The position numbers and the translations under genes were made by a program. A stretch of 64,000 nucleotides of DNA. Source: Desulfurispora thermophila DSM 16022. GTDB taxonomy: Bacteria > Bacillota > Desulfotomaculia > Desulfotomaculales > Desulfurisporaceae. This document shows positions 24,879 to 34,150 of this stretch, one piece after another. The stretch spans positions 186,001-250,000 of the forward strand of contig NZ_AQWN01000003.1 of NCBI RefSeq assembly GCF_000376385.1. Direction: 5' to 3'. The notes below the pieces were generated by a model. That model saw nothing but the letters and a program-made list of their open reading frames with translations, was not told the DNA's origin and ran no database searches. Every line of letters begins with the position of its first letter. The first letter of the stretch is position 1.

Positions 24879-26072
24879 GTGATCTACACCGTCACACAGC
24901 TCACAACCCACCTCCAGCACCTGATCGAACAAGACCCCCTGCTGGGCGACATCCAAGTCAGCGGCGAGATCTCCAACTGCAAGCCGGCCGCCAGCGGGCA
25001 CCTGTACTTCACTCTCAAGGACGCCAACAGCTGCCTGAAGGCCGTTATGTTCCGCTCCCGGGCCGGGCGGTTGACCTTCCGGCCGGCCGACGGCATGGCC
25101 GTGATCGCCCGTGGCTACATTGCCGTGTACGGCCCGGGCGGGACATACCAGCTCTATGTGCAGGACATGCTGCCGGCCGGGCAGGGTAACCTGTACGCCG
25201 CCTTCCTGCAATTGAAAGAAAAATTGGCCCGGGAGGGCCTGTTTGACCAGCAATACAAAAAGCCCCTGCCGCCTATTCCGGCCTGCGTCGCCCTGATCAC
25301 ATCCCCCCGGGGCGCGGTTTTGCGGGACATGGTGCAGATCATGCGCCGGCGCTGGCCCCTTTGCCGGCTGGTGCTGGTGCCGGTTACTGTACAGGGGCAG
25401 ACGGCGCCGGGCGAAATTGTCCAGGCCATCCACCAGGTGGACAGCTGGGGCGGAGCCCAGGTGATCATTCTGGCCCGGGGTGGCGGCTCGCTGGAAGACC
25501 TCTGGGCCTTCAACAGCGAGGAAGTGGCCCGCGCCATTTTTGCCTGCCGCACACCGCTGGTTTCCGCCGTGGGCCATGAGACCGACTACACCATCGCCGA
25601 CTTTGTGGCCGACTTGCGGGCGCCCACTCCTTCTGCGGCCGCCGAACTGGTGGTGCCCGACCAGCAGGAGGTGCGGGCCAGGCTGGATTTGCTGCGGGCC
25701 CGGGCCGAACGAGTGCTGCGGCAGCAACTGGCCAACTGGCGGGCCCGGCTGGAAGCCAGCCAGAAAAGGCCGCTCTTTCAGCGGCCGGTCGATGTCATTT
25801 GCGGCCAGCGCGCCCTTTACTTGGACAAATTGCGCCACCAGCTGAGCACAGCCTGGGAAAGGAAGGAACAGGCCGGGCGGCGGGCGCTGGGCGAGTTGTT
25901 GGCCCGCCTGGACGCTCTAAGCCCCCTGGCCACCCTGGCCCGCGGCTATGCCATCTGCCTGGACGGGCGGGGGATGCCCGTGCGCAACAGCAGCCAGGTC
26001 CGGCCCCAGGAGCAGGTGGAAATCAGGCTGCACCGTGGCCGGCTGTTTTGTCAAGTGGAAAGAGTAGAATAA
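24879..26072 (+). CDS. xseA: exodeoxyribonuclease VII large subunit
   Basis: 397 residues. The N-terminal OB-fold domain (YTVTQLTTHLQHLIEQ, DIQVSGEISNCKPAASGHLYFTLKD) binds single-stranded DNA. The catalytic domain begins PLPPIPACVALITSPRGAVLRDM and includes IILARGGGSLEDLWAFNSEEVARAI and VSAVGHETDYTIADFVADLRAPTPSAAAEL. A Gln/Arg-rich helical region precedes the closing ATLARGYAICLDGRGMPVRNSSQV. It degrades ssDNA bidirectionally to oligonucleotides with XseB, whose gene lies 2.6 kb downstream. The GTG start at 24879 has AGGAGG upstream. Shorter than E. coli XseA by trimming of the coiled-coil part. Confidence 0.94.
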   Translation: MIYTVTQLTTHLQHLIEQDPLLGDIQVSGEISNCKPAASGHLYFTLKDANSCLKAVMFRSRAGRLTFRPADGMAVIARGYIAVYGPGGTYQLYVQDMLPAGQGNLYAAFLQLKEKLAREGLFDQQYKKPLPPIPACVALITSPRGAVLRDMVQIMRRRWPLCRLVLVPVTVQGQTAPGEIVQAIHQVDSWGGAQVIILARGGGSLEDLWAFNSEEVARAIFACRTPLVSAVGHETDYTIADFVADLRAPTPSAAAELVVPDQQEVRARLDLLRARAERVLRQQLANWRARLEASQKRPLFQRPVDVICGQRALYLDKLRHQLSTAWERKEQAGRRALGELLARLDALSPLATLARGYAICLDGRGMPVRNSSQVRPQEQVEIRLHRGRLFCQVERVE

Positions 26073-26122
26073 ATTAATTAAATAGACTGACTTATCAAAC
26101 ATTGTTTCGGGGAGGTAAAAAT

Positions 26123-26974
26123 ATGTCCGCTACATTACTGGACGGGAAAAAGGTAGCCGCAGCGATCCGGGAAGAAGTCAAGGCTGAAGTGGCCAGCCTG
26201 CGGGAACAGGGCATCGCTCCCAAACTGGCCGTAGTGCTGGTGGGCGACGACCCGGCCTCCGTGGTTTACGCCCGCTCCAAGGAAAAGGCCTGCGGCAATG
26301 TGGGCATTGATTTTGAACTCTTCACCATGCCGGCCAGCACGCCGGAGAGCGATGTGCTGGGCCTGATTGAGCGTTTGAACAACGACCCGGCCGTGCACGG
26401 CATCATGATCGAGCTGCCGCTGCCCAAGCACATCGACAAGAAAAAAGTTCTGGAAGCGGTTGCGCCCATCAAGGACGTGGACGGCGTGCACCCCATCAAC
26501 CGCGGCTACATTTTGAGCGGTGGTGACGGTCTCTTCCCGGCCACTCCCCAGAGCTGCATCGAGCTCATGCTGCGCAGCGGCATTGAACTGAAGGGCAAAA
26601 ATGCCGTTATCGTGGGCCGTGGCGAAACTGTAGGCAAGCCGCTTGTTTTCATGCTGCTCAACCAGAACGCCACCGTTACGGTTTGCCACACCAAGACCGC
26701 CGACCTGGCCTACCACACCCGGCAGGCCGATGTGCTGATTGCCGCGGTGGGCAAAGCCAAGATGATCAAGGCCGACATGATCAAGCCGGGTGCCATTGTG
26801 GTGGATGCCGGCATCAATGAGATCGAAGGCGGCATTTGTGGCGACGTGGACTTTGACGCGGCCAAAGAGGTGGCCGGGTACATTTCCCCGGTGCCGGGCG
26901 GCGTGGGCAGCCTGACCACCGTTCTGATCCAGAAGAACGTGCTTAAGGCCGTGCGCCTGCAGCAGGGCAAATAG
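26123..26974 (+). CDS. folD: bifunctional methylene-THF dehydrogenase/methenyl-THF cyclohydrolase FolD
   Basis: 283 residues. The substrate-binding segment VVYARSKEKACGNVGI contains the catalytic Lys region. PLPKHIDKKKVLEAVAPIKDVDGVHPIN and GRGETVGKPLVFMLLNQNATVTVCH identify the NADP-binding domain. It interconverts 5,10-methylene-, methenyl- and 10-formyl-THF, serving purine/thymidylate synthesis and, in acetogen-like anaerobes, the methyl branch of the Wood-Ljungdahl pathway. I chose ATG 26123, 7 bases after GGAGGT, over an upstream TTG at 26102. Next to fchA, which duplicates the cyclohydrolase step. Confidence 0.95.
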   Translation: MSATLLDGKKVAAAIREEVKAEVASLREQGIAPKLAVVLVGDDPASVVYARSKEKACGNVGIDFELFTMPASTPESDVLGLIERLNNDPAVHGIMIELPLPKHIDKKKVLEAVAPIKDVDGVHPINRGYILSGGDGLFPATPQSCIELMLRSGIELKGKNAVIVGRGETVGKPLVFMLLNQNATVTVCHTKTADLAYHTRQADVLIAAVGKAKMIKADMIKPGAIVVDAGINEIEGGICGDVDFDAAKEVAGYISPVPGGVGSLTTVLIQKNVLKAVRLQQGK

Positions 26975-26992
26975 AAGCAGGGAGGGATAAGC

Positions 26993-27625
26993 ATGAGTGA
27001 CATGTTCGACCGCTCCTTCCGCCAGATTCTGGCTGTAGCCGCTTCGGACGCCCCCACGCCGGGCGGGGGCAGTGTGTCCGCCATGGTGGGCGCGCTGGGT
27101 GTGGCCATGACGGCCATGGTGGGCAACCTGACCGTGGGCAAGCCCAAGTACGCGGAAGTGGAGGGCAAGGTCAAGGAAATTACCGCCCGCGCCTATTACA
27201 TCATTAACCGGCTGGAAAAACTGGTGGCCGCCGATATCGCCGCCTTTGGCAAATTCATGGACGTCTACCGGATGCCCAAAAACACGGAGGAAGAGAAGGC
27301 CAAGCGGGAAGAGATGATGCAAAAGGCTCTCAAGACGGCCACCAATGAGCCCATGGAGATCGCTCGCACACTGCTGGAGGCGCTGGAGATCACCGAGGAG
27401 CTCTCTCACATCGGCAACAAGATGGCCATCAGCGATGCCGGCGTGGCGGCTTACGTCTGCGAAGCGGCTTTAAACGCCGTGCTCTTGAGCGCGGACATCA
27501 ACATCCCCATGATCACCGACCAGGAGTTTGTGCAGCAGGTGCTGGCGGAAAAAGAAAGGATTGTGAACCGGGCGCGCGAACTGAAAGAGGCCGCCGTGGC
27601 CAAAGTGAACGAGCGCATGAAATAG
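26993..27625 (+). CDS. fchA: methenyltetrahydrofolate cyclohydrolase FchA (cyclodeaminase-like)
   Basis: 210 residues of the formiminotransferase-cyclodeaminase fold. The N-terminal glycine-rich motif ASDAPTPGGGSVSAMVGALG is diagnostic, followed by MAISDAGVAAYVCEAALNAVLLSADIN. Family members hydrolyse 5,10-methenyl-THF to 10-formyl-THF (acetogens) or deaminate 5-formimino-THF. Adjacency to folD, 18 bases apart, supports the cyclohydrolase role. Fusion to a formiminotransferase is absent and no histidine-degradation genes are nearby. The GGGAGGG site precedes the ATG and a terminator follows the gene. Confidence 0.88.
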   Translation: MSDMFDRSFRQILAVAASDAPTPGGGSVSAMVGALGVAMTAMVGNLTVGKPKYAEVEGKVKEITARAYYIINRLEKLVAADIAAFGKFMDVYRMPKNTEEEKAKREEMMQKALKTATNEPMEIARTLLEALEITEELSHIGNKMAISDAGVAAYVCEAALNAVLLSADINIPMITDQEFVQQVLAEKERIVNRARELKEAAVAKVNERMK

Positions 27626-27663
27626 TTTCAGTCCCTTTGCACCCCCGGGCAGGGCTGCTTAAG

Positions 27664-27691
27664 TCACCCCCGCGGGGTGTTTCCTTTTTTT
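27664..27691 (+). terminator. terminator after folD-fchA
   Basis: Short GC stem CACCCC/GGGGTG (27665-27670/27674-27679) with a 3-base loop and a T-rich tail (TTTCCTTTTTTT). Confidence 0.8.
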
Positions 27692-27775
27692 CGGCTCAAA
27701 GCAAAATTAAACTTTTTGTGCTATAATATTACTTCAGTAATGATCAGCGGTGAGAAAAGGGAGCTTTGCAGACCA

Positions 27776-28741
27776 GTGGTGGAGCGATATAATACTTATG
27801 CTGCATATTTGCAAAAAACATACGGCAGCAAGGTTTACAAACTGCCCGTCAACCTGCCCGGCACCTGTCCCAACCGGGACGGCACGCTGGGGCGGGGGGG
27901 CTGCATATTTTGCGACGAGCAGGGAGCGGGCTTTCAATGCCTGCCGGCCAGCTATTCCGTAACAGAACAAATCAACCGGAACCGGGCTTTTTTTCAGAAG
28001 CGCTTCGGCGCGCAAAAGTTCATTGTCTATTTTCAGGCCTTCACCAACACCTACGTGCCGTGGGAGGTATTTTGCCGCAACATGCAACAGGCGGCCACGG
28101 CCGGGCCGGACATTGTGGCCATTTCCATATCCACCCGCCCGGACTGCCTGAGCGAGCGGCACCTGGCCTTTCTGGCCCGGCTGGCGGGCGAGCACGGCCT
28201 GGACATCAACATTGAGCTGGGCCTGCAAACCGTAAACTACCACACCCTGCAGTTCGTCAACCGCGGCCACACCCTGGCCGAATACATCGACGCCGTACTG
28301 CGGGCGCACAAATACAATTTTGACATTTGCACCCACCTCATTCTCAACCTGCCGGGGGATGAAATGCTGGACAGCATTGAATGTGCCAAAGTGGTCTCGG
28401 CCCTGGGGGTGAAATTTGTTAAGTTACACTCGCTCTATGTGGTGGAAGGCACTGTGCTGGGTGATTTGTACCAGGCCGGGCGCATCGCCATTATTTCGCT
28501 GGACGAGTATGTGGAGAGAGTGATCGCCTTTCTGGAACACCTGCACCCGGACGCGGTGGTACAGCGCCTGGTGGGCAAGGGGCCGGTGGAAAAGCTGCTC
28601 TTTTCCAACTGGGGTGTCAGCTGGTGGCGCATTAAACAGCGGCTGGAAGAAGAGCTGGAGCGGCGCGATACCTGGCAGGGCAAAAAGTGTCACTATTTAA
28701 ACGGGTCAGCCTGGAAGGCGGGTGAAAACACTGGTGGATAA
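27776..28741 (+). CDS. TIGR01212-family radical SAM protein (YtqA-like)
   Basis: 321 residues from the GTG at 27776. Upstream codons are open, but a -10-like TATAAT at 27722-27727 puts the transcript start near 27734, and AAGGGAG (27757-27763) serves the GTG. The N-terminus has a three-Cys cluster CPNRDGTLGRGGCIFCDE (C-x11-C-x2-C spacing). Radical SAM barrel features include FQAFTNTYVPWE, ISTRPDCLSE, INIELGLQTVNYHTLQFVNRGH and HLILNLPGDE. B. subtilis YtqA belongs here and neighbours the tRNA methyltransferase gene ytqB (mnmM), whose homolog lies 6 kb downstream. A tRNA-modification or elongator-like role is inferred, not shown. Confidence 0.85.
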   Translation: MVERYNTYAAYLQKTYGSKVYKLPVNLPGTCPNRDGTLGRGGCIFCDEQGAGFQCLPASYSVTEQINRNRAFFQKRFGAQKFIVYFQAFTNTYVPWEVFCRNMQQAATAGPDIVAISISTRPDCLSERHLAFLARLAGEHGLDINIELGLQTVNYHTLQFVNRGHTLAEYIDAVLRAHKYNFDICTHLILNLPGDEMLDSIECAKVVSALGVKFVKLHSLYVVEGTVLGDLYQAGRIAIISLDEYVERVIAFLEHLHPDAVVQRLVGKGPVEKLLFSNWGVSWWRIKQRLEEELERRDTWQGKKCHYLNGSAWKAGENTGG

Positions 28742-28961
28742 CAGGCCCAGTTTTGAAGAAGCGTTGCAGGAGCTGGAGACCGTGGTCGCCCAACTGGAAA
28801 GCGGCAACCTGACACTGGAAAAATCCCTGGAGCTCTACGCCCGGGGGCTGGAATTGGGGAAATACTGTCACGAAATCCTGCAAAATGCCGAACAGAAGAT
28901 CACCGTGCTGAACCGGCAGCAGCAAATTATCGAGAAAGAGCTGGGGATAAATGAAGAATAA
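28722..28961 (+). CDS. xseB: exodeoxyribonuclease VII small subunit
   Basis: 79 residues, usual length. The motif PSFEEALQELETVVAQLESGNLTLEKSLELYARGLEL is characteristic of XseB. Helical; it binds the XseA C-terminus to activate it. The GTG start overlaps the end of the radical SAM gene by 20 bases, and the GTG at 28734 is an alternative. Its end overlaps ispA by 11 bases, so the three genes are tightly coupled. Confidence 0.93.
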   Translation: MKTLVDNRPSFEEALQELETVVAQLESGNLTLEKSLELYARGLELGKYCHEILQNAEQKITVLNRQQQIIEKELGINEE

Positions 28962-29865
28962 TCAAGGGCAAAATGCCAGGCAGAATTTCCAAGAGCACTT
29001 CGCTTCTCTGGCCGGGCGAGTGGACAGCGCCCTGCAGCAGCTGCTGCCCGCGGAGAGCACGCCCCCGTCCGTTATTCACGTTGCCATGCGCTACAGTACA
29101 CTGGCCGGCGGCAAGCGGCTGCGGCCCGTGCTGGCCCTGGCGGCCTGCGAAGTGGTGGGCGGGGCGGCGGAGCAAATAATGCCGGCCGCCTGCGCGCTGG
29201 AACTCATCCACACCTACTCGCTCATCCATGATGATTTGCCGGCCATGGACAATGACGACCTGCGGCGGGGTCTGCCTACCTGCCACATCAAATTCGGCGA
29301 GGCCATGGCCATTCTGGCCGGAGACGCTCTGCTGACCATGGCCTTTGAATTGCTCAGCGCGCCCGGGCTGCCGGTGCAGCCGGCCCGCCAGCTGGCCGTG
29401 CTCAACGAAGTGGCGGTGGCGGCCGGCAGTCAGGGGCTGGTGGGCGGACAGGTGCTGGACATACTGGCCACCGGCCGGGAGATAACCCCGGCCGACCTGC
29501 TGGACGTCCACCGCCGCAAGACGGGTGTATTATTCCGCGCCGCCGTACGGCTGGGGGCCATACTGGGCAATGCCTCCCCACCGCAACTGGCCGCCCTGAC
29601 CGACTATGCGGAGAACTTCGGTCTTGCTTTCCAGATCATGGATGATATTTTAGACGTGACGGGCGACGAGCAAAAGCTGGGCAAGCCTGTGGGCAGCGAC
29701 CAAAAGAACAACAAAGTCACCTATGTCAGTCTGTACGGCCTGGACACCGCCCGGCAAAAGGCCAGAGAAAGTCAGCAGCGGGCGCAGGAAGCCCTGGCCA
29801 TGTTCGGCGAGCGGGCCTGGTTTTTGTGTGAACTGGTGGATTTTGTGGTGAGCCGGGATCATTGA
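28951..29865 (+). CDS. ispA: polyprenyl (farnesyl/geranylgeranyl) diphosphate synthase
   Basis: 304 residues. The first Asp-rich motif lies in LIHDDLPAMDNDDLRRG and the second in IMDDILDVTGD; SLIHD and GGKRLRP are also typical. It condenses IPP with allylic diphosphates to make C15 (possibly C20) prenyl diphosphate. The position between xseB and dxs is the widespread Firmicute isoprenoid cluster. Chain length is not firmly readable from the residues before the first motif. Cytoplasmic. Confidence 0.93.
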   Translation: MKNNQGQNARQNFQEHFASLAGRVDSALQQLLPAESTPPSVIHVAMRYSTLAGGKRLRPVLALAACEVVGGAAEQIMPAACALELIHTYSLIHDDLPAMDNDDLRRGLPTCHIKFGEAMAILAGDALLTMAFELLSAPGLPVQPARQLAVLNEVAVAAGSQGLVGGQVLDILATGREITPADLLDVHRRKTGVLFRAAVRLGAILGNASPPQLAALTDYAENFGLAFQIMDDILDVTGDEQKLGKPVGSDQKNNKVTYVSLYGLDTARQKARESQQRAQEALAMFGERAWFLCELVDFVVSRDH

Positions 29866-29920
29866 AAGTTGGCCCGGCGCTTACGCTGCAGTGAATACCC
29901 GATAACGAGGTGGCGTTTAT

Positions 29921-30508
29921 TTGGCGGGAAAATCATCATCTTCCACCGGGTATGCCATTCTGGTCACACTGGTATCCTTTAGTCTGGCCATATTCTTTTT
30001 CTGGTTGTCCGACCTGCTGGCCGCTCACCTGCGAAGTATCACCTTTTCTTTGCTTTTTCTGCTGATCATAATCCTGTTCGGCATTCTGGCCGACATCATG
30101 GGAGTGGCGGTAACGGCGGCCAGTGAAGCGCCCCTGCACGCCAAGGCGGCCAAAAAAATCCCCGGTGCCACGGCAGGGGTATATCTAATCCGCCATGCCG
30201 ACCGGGTGGCCAACATCATGAATGATGTGGTGGGCGATATAGCCGGTACGGTGAGCGGTGCACTGGGCATTGCCCTGGTCGTGCAGATCATACAACTGTG
30301 GCCGGCGGCCCGGCCCTCTCTGCTCAATATGTTCATGACAGCGGTCATCGCTGCCCTGACCGTGGGCGGTAAAGCGATGGGTAAGCGGATCGCTATTGAA
30401 AAAGCCGATGAAGTGGTGTTTACTGTGGGCAGGGCCATTGATCGCCTGGAAAGGCTGACCGGCCTCAACCTGACCGGCGGCAAGAAGAACGGGCGCAGCG
30501 CCCGCTGA
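29921..30508 (+). CDS. four-helix membrane protein between ispA and dxs, unknown function
   Basis: 195 residues from a TTG start (29921) preceded by GAGGTGG. Hydrophobic helices fall at about 8-28, 38-60, 105-125 and 138-155. Between helices 2 and 3 lies a conserved-looking cytosolic segment EAPLHAKAAKKIPGATAGVYLIRHADRVANIMNDVVGDIAG. The C-terminus is basic. The small helical arrangement and the DIMGVAVTAASEAPLHAKAA turn recall the N-terminal domain of CNNM/DUF21 proteins, but no CBS domains follow. I cannot assign a function. It is co-transcribed with dxs (15 bases apart). Confidence 0.7.
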   Translation: MAGKSSSSTGYAILVTLVSFSLAIFFFWLSDLLAAHLRSITFSLLFLLIIILFGILADIMGVAVTAASEAPLHAKAAKKIPGATAGVYLIRHADRVANIMNDVVGDIAGTVSGALGIALVVQIIQLWPAARPSLLNMFMTAVIAALTVGGKAMGKRIAIEKADEVVFTVGRAIDRLERLTGLNLTGGKKNGRSAR

Positions 30509-30523
30509 GGGAGAGTGACACAG

Positions 30524-32431
30524 TTGTCTTTACTGCAGCAAATAAATTCCCCGGCCGACTTAAAAGCCATGCCGGCCGAACAGCTGCCGCTGCTGGCGGA
30601 AGAAATCCGGCAGGAGATCATCCACACGGTGGCGCAAAACGGTGGACACCTGGCCCCCAACCTGGGCGTGGTGGAACTCACCCTGGCCCTGCACCGGGTG
30701 TTCACCACCCCCCGGGACAAGATCATCTGGGACGTGGGGCACCAGTGCTATGTGCACAAACTGCTCACCGGGCGGCGGGAGCAATTTGCCACCCTGCGGC
30801 AGTACGGGGGCATCAGCGGGTTTCCCCGCCCGCTGGAGAGTTCGCACGACGCCTTTGCCACCGGACACAGCAGCACTTCGGTCTCTGCAGCCCTGGGCAT
30901 GGCTCTGGCCCGTGATCTGCAAAAACAGCAGCACCACGTCATCGCTGTAATTGGTGACGGTGCCCTGACCGGAGGTATGGCTCTGGAGGCTTTAAACCAC
31001 GCCGGTCACCTGCAGTGCAACCTGATCGTGGTCTTGAACGACAACGAAATGTCCATTGCCCAAAATGTGGGGGGTATATCCAAATACTTGAGCCGACTGC
31101 GCAGCGACCCCAAATATACCCGGGGCAAGGAAGAGCTGGAAAACATCTTAAAGCGCATCCCCAACATCGGTTCGGCCGTGCTCAAGATGGCCGACCGCCT
31201 GAAGGACGCCTTCAAGTACCTGGTTGTGCCGGGCATGTTTTTTGAGGAAATGGGGTTCACTTACCTGGGCCCGGTGAACGGTCACGACCTGCCCGAACTG
31301 GTCCATATATTACAGCAGGCGAAGGCTCTGAAAGGGCCCGTGCTGGTGCACGTCCTGACCCAAAAGGGGCGCGGCTACCAGCCGGCCCTGGCCGACCCGG
31401 ATACCTTTCACGGCATCGCCCCCTTTGACATCGCGACGGGGCAGCTGAAAAAGAAATCGCCCCTCCCTACCTACACACAGGTTTTTGGACAGTTCATGCT
31501 GGAAATGGGTGCCCACCTGCCCGGCCTGGTGGCCATCACGGCCGCCATGCCCGGCGGCACGGGCTTAAAAGCCTTTGCCGCCCGTTACCCGGAGCGCTTT
31601 TTTGACGTGGGCATAGCCGAGCAACACGCAGTGACACTGGCGGCAGGATTGGCCAGTCAGGGCCTGCGGCCGGTGGTGGCTATTTATTCTACCTTCCTGC
31701 AACGGGCCTATGACCAAATTGTGCACGACGTTTGCCTGAGCGGTTTGCCCGTCACCTTCGCCATTGACCGGGGGGGCCTGGTGGGGGACGACGGCCCCAC
31801 GCACCACGGTGTATTTGACTTTTCTTACCTGCGCCATTTGCCCAACATGGTGATCATGGCGCCCGGGGACGAGAACGAGCTGCGGCAGATGCTTTACACC
31901 GCCCTGCAGCACGACGGTCCGGTGGCCGTACGCTACCCGCGCGGCAGCGGTACCGGCTGCCCGCTGGACCAACAGCTGCGGCCCATCCCCCTGGGCAGCG
32001 CCCGGGTGCTGCAGGAGGGCGATCAACTCACCCTGCTGGCCGCGGGCAGCATGGTGCAGCCGGCCCGGCAGGCGGCGCAGGAACTGGCCCGGCGGGGCAT
32101 TGCCACCGCCTGTATCAATGCCCGTTTCATCAAACCCCTGGACGAAAAACTGATCCTGCACTTTGCCGCCCGCACGGGCCGGGTGATCACAGTGGAGGAA
32201 AATGTGCTGGCCGGGGGATTTGGCAGCGCCGTGCTGGAGCTCCTGCAGCAACACGGTTTGAGCCGGGTGCAGGTGGTGCGCCTGGGCGTGCCCGACTGCT
32301 TCATCACGCACGGGAGCAGAGACATTTTGCTCCAGCAGTGCGGGCTGACCAGCGAGCAAATACTGGCCGCAGCCCTGCAGTTGGTCAAGGAGCAGGAGCG
32401 CCCGCGCCAGGGGCGCTTAAAGTTGCTCTAA
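30524..32431 (+). CDS. dxs: 1-deoxy-D-xylulose-5-phosphate synthase
   Basis: 635 residues, normal length. Thiamine-diphosphate enzyme making DXP from pyruvate and glyceraldehyde-3-P, the entry step of the MEP isoprenoid pathway. Seen: [17 protein letters not shown], the ThDP motif [18 protein letters not shown] with LNDNEMSI, the transketolase-like [15 protein letters not shown] with the catalytic Glu, and [17 protein letters not shown] chose the TTG at 30524, about 10 bases after GAGGGAG; the GTG at 30515 would be too close to that site. It sits in an ispA-dxs-tlyA-nadK cluster. Confidence 0.96.
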   Translation: MSLLQQINSPADLKAMPAEQLPLLAEEIRQEIIHTVAQNGGHLAPNLGVVELTLALHRVFTTPRDKIIWDVGHQCYVHKLLTGRREQFATLRQYGGISGFPRPLESSHDAFATGHSSTSVSAALGMALARDLQKQQHHVIAVIGDGALTGGMALEALNHAGHLQCNLIVVLNDNEMSIAQNVGGISKYLSRLRSDPKYTRGKEELENILKRIPNIGSAVLKMADRLKDAFKYLVVPGMFFEEMGFTYLGPVNGHDLPELVHILQQAKALKGPVLVHVLTQKGRGYQPALADPDTFHGIAPFDIATGQLKKKSPLPTYTQVFGQFMLEMGAHLPGLVAITAAMPGGTGLKAFAARYPERFFDVGIAEQHAVTLAAGLASQGLRPVVAIYSTFLQRAYDQIVHDVCLSGLPVTFAIDRGGLVGDDGPTHHGVFDFSYLRHLPNMVIMAPGDENELRQMLYTALQHDGPVAVRYPRGSGTGCPLDQQLRPIPLGSARVLQEGDQLTLLAAGSMVQPARQAAQELARRGIATACINARFIKPLDEKLILHFAARTGRVITVEENVLAGGFGSAVLELLQQHGLSRVQVVRLGVPDCFITHGSRDILLQQCGLTSEQILAAALQLVKEQERPRQGRLKLL

Positions 32432-32458
32432 TAGTATAACAGTGGGAGTGGCTGCGGT

Positions 32459-33259
32459 TTGACACAGGAGAAAAAACGCTTGGACCTGCTGCTGGCGGAA
32501 AAGGGCTTTTTCCCCAGCCGGGAAAAGGCCCGGGCGGCCATCATGGCCGGCCAGGTGCTGGTTAATGGTCAGAAAATCAGCAAACCGGGGGCCAGTGTAC
32601 CAATGGATAGCCAGCTGGAAGTGCTGGCCGCCTTGCCCTATGTCAGCCGGGGCGGGCTGAAGCTGGCCCGGGCATTGGAATATTTCTCCATTGATGTGGG
32701 CGGACGCATAGCGCTGGACGTGGGGGCCTCCACGGGTGGCTTCACCGACTGTCTGCTCCAGGCCGGAGCAGCCCGGGTATTTGCCGTGGATGTGGGATAC
32801 GGGCAGCTGGCCTGGAGCCTGCGCACCGACCCCCGGGTGGAAGTGCTGGAAAGGACCAACATCCGCTATTTAAAGCCCGAGCAACTCTCTCAGCAGCCCG
32901 ACTTTGCCACGGTGGATGTTTCATTCATCTCGCTGACCAAAGTGCTGCCCGCTCTGGCCGGCCTGCTGGCGTCCGTTGCGGCGGGAGTCCTGCTGGTCAA
33001 ACCCCAGTTTGAGGCCGGGCGGGAGCAGGTGGGCAAAAAGGGTGTGGTGCGCGACCCGCAGGTGCACGAGGCGGTGCTCCAGCGCATCTGGCAAGAGGTG
33101 AACAGGCTGGGCTGGGGCGTGCAGGGACTGACTTATTCTCCCGTGCGCGGTCCGGAAGGCAACATTGAATATCTGCTTTACTTCGCCACAGATAAACCGG
33201 ACGCTCTTGACCGCCGGACGATTAATCAGGTTGTCCAGGAGGCGCATGCCTGTCTTTAA
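32459..33259 (+). CDS. tlyA: TlyA-family rRNA 2'-O-methyltransferase
   Basis: 266 residues. An N-terminal S4 RNA-binding domain (RLDLLLAEKGFFPSREKARAAIMAGQVLVNG) precedes a FtsJ-like methyltransferase domain with SAM motif DVGASTGGFTDCLLQAGA. VDVSFISL and VLLVKPQFEAG complete the family pattern. TlyA homologs methylate ribose of cytidines in 16S/23S rRNA, and B. subtilis YqxC is the ortholog in the same gene order. The start is TTG 32459 with a weak GGGAG site. Operon with nadK, mnmM, argR and recN. Confidence 0.93.
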   Translation: MTQEKKRLDLLLAEKGFFPSREKARAAIMAGQVLVNGQKISKPGASVPMDSQLEVLAALPYVSRGGLKLARALEYFSIDVGGRIALDVGASTGGFTDCLLQAGAARVFAVDVGYGQLAWSLRTDPRVEVLERTNIRYLKPEQLSQQPDFATVDVSFISLTKVLPALAGLLASVAAGVLLVKPQFEAGREQVGKKGVVRDPQVHEAVLQRIWQEVNRLGWGVQGLTYSPVRGPEGNIEYLLYFATDKPDALDRRTINQVVQEAHACL

Positions 33260-33287
33260 CAGCCTGATACAGGGTGGGGAGCAAACC

Positions 33288-34145
33288 ATGCAAAGACTGG
33301 GAATAATTGCCCACCTGGGCAAACCCAACATCGCCGACCTGGTTACCTCTTTGTTGCAGTGGTTGCAGAAACGCCAGGTGCAAGTGCTGCTGGTGCAGGA
33401 GGCCGCCCGCCTTTTTCCGGGCGTGCGGGTGGTGGAAAACATGAGCCAGCTGGCCCGGGAAGTGGACGCCCTGGTTGTGCTGGGCGGGGACGGCACCATT
33501 CTGGGGGCGGCCCGCAGCGGGGCTTTCAACGGTTTGCCGGTGTTGGGCATTAATACGGGCCGGCTGGGATTTCTGTCCGAGCTGGACCGGCAAGAACTAT
33601 ATGACGGGCTGGCCGCCATGCTGGCCGGCCACTACAGCATAGACACGCGCATGATGTTACAGGCCAGGGTGATTCGGAACAACAGCGAGGCGGGATGCTG
33701 CGTCGCCCTCAACGATGCTGTGATCACCAAGGGAGCCTTTGCCCGCCTGATCACGCTGAAAGTCAGTATTAACGGCCAGCCTGTGGGAACATATCCGGCC
33801 GACGGCCTGATTGTGGCCAGTCCCACCGGTTCCACGGCCTATTCCCTTTCCGCTGGCGGGCCGGTGGTCACACCCGAACTGGAGCTGATGGTGCTCACGC
33901 CCATTTGCCCCCACGCCCTGTGGGCCAGGCCCATGGTCATTGCAGCGCAGAGTGTGGTGGAAGTTTTATTGAGCGACGAATTAACCCAGGTCATGCTGAC
34001 CATGGACGGTCAGCTGGGACTGGCTTTGCAGCCGGGCGACCGGGTGGTGATCACACGCAGCGATCTGCAGGCCAGGTTCATCCGGCTGAAAAAACATAAT
34101 TTTTTTGCCGTAATGCGGCAAAAATTAAGCGAAGGGGAAAGATAA
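33288..34145 (+). CDS. nadK: NAD kinase
   Basis: 285 residues. Diagnostic motifs: GGDGTILGAARSG (kinase loop), GINTGRLGFLSEL, the NDAVITKG region and SPTGSTAYSLSAGGPVV. It phosphorylates NAD to NADP using ATP or polyphosphate. The ATG at 33288 has GGTGGGGA upstream and matches family N-termini (MQRLGIIAHLGKP). An in-frame ATG at 33246 overlapping tlyA would add 14 residues and is less likely. Confidence 0.95.
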   Translation: MQRLGIIAHLGKPNIADLVTSLLQWLQKRQVQVLLVQEAARLFPGVRVVENMSQLAREVDALVVLGGDGTILGAARSGAFNGLPVLGINTGRLGFLSELDRQELYDGLAAMLAGHYSIDTRMMLQARVIRNNSEAGCCVALNDAVITKGAFARLITLKVSINGQPVGTYPADGLIVASPTGSTAYSLSAGGPVVTPELELMVLTPICPHALWARPMVIAAQSVVEVLLSDELTQVMLTMDGQLGLALQPGDRVVITRSDLQARFIRLKKHNFFAVMRQKLSEGER

Positions 34146-34150
34146 GTGCC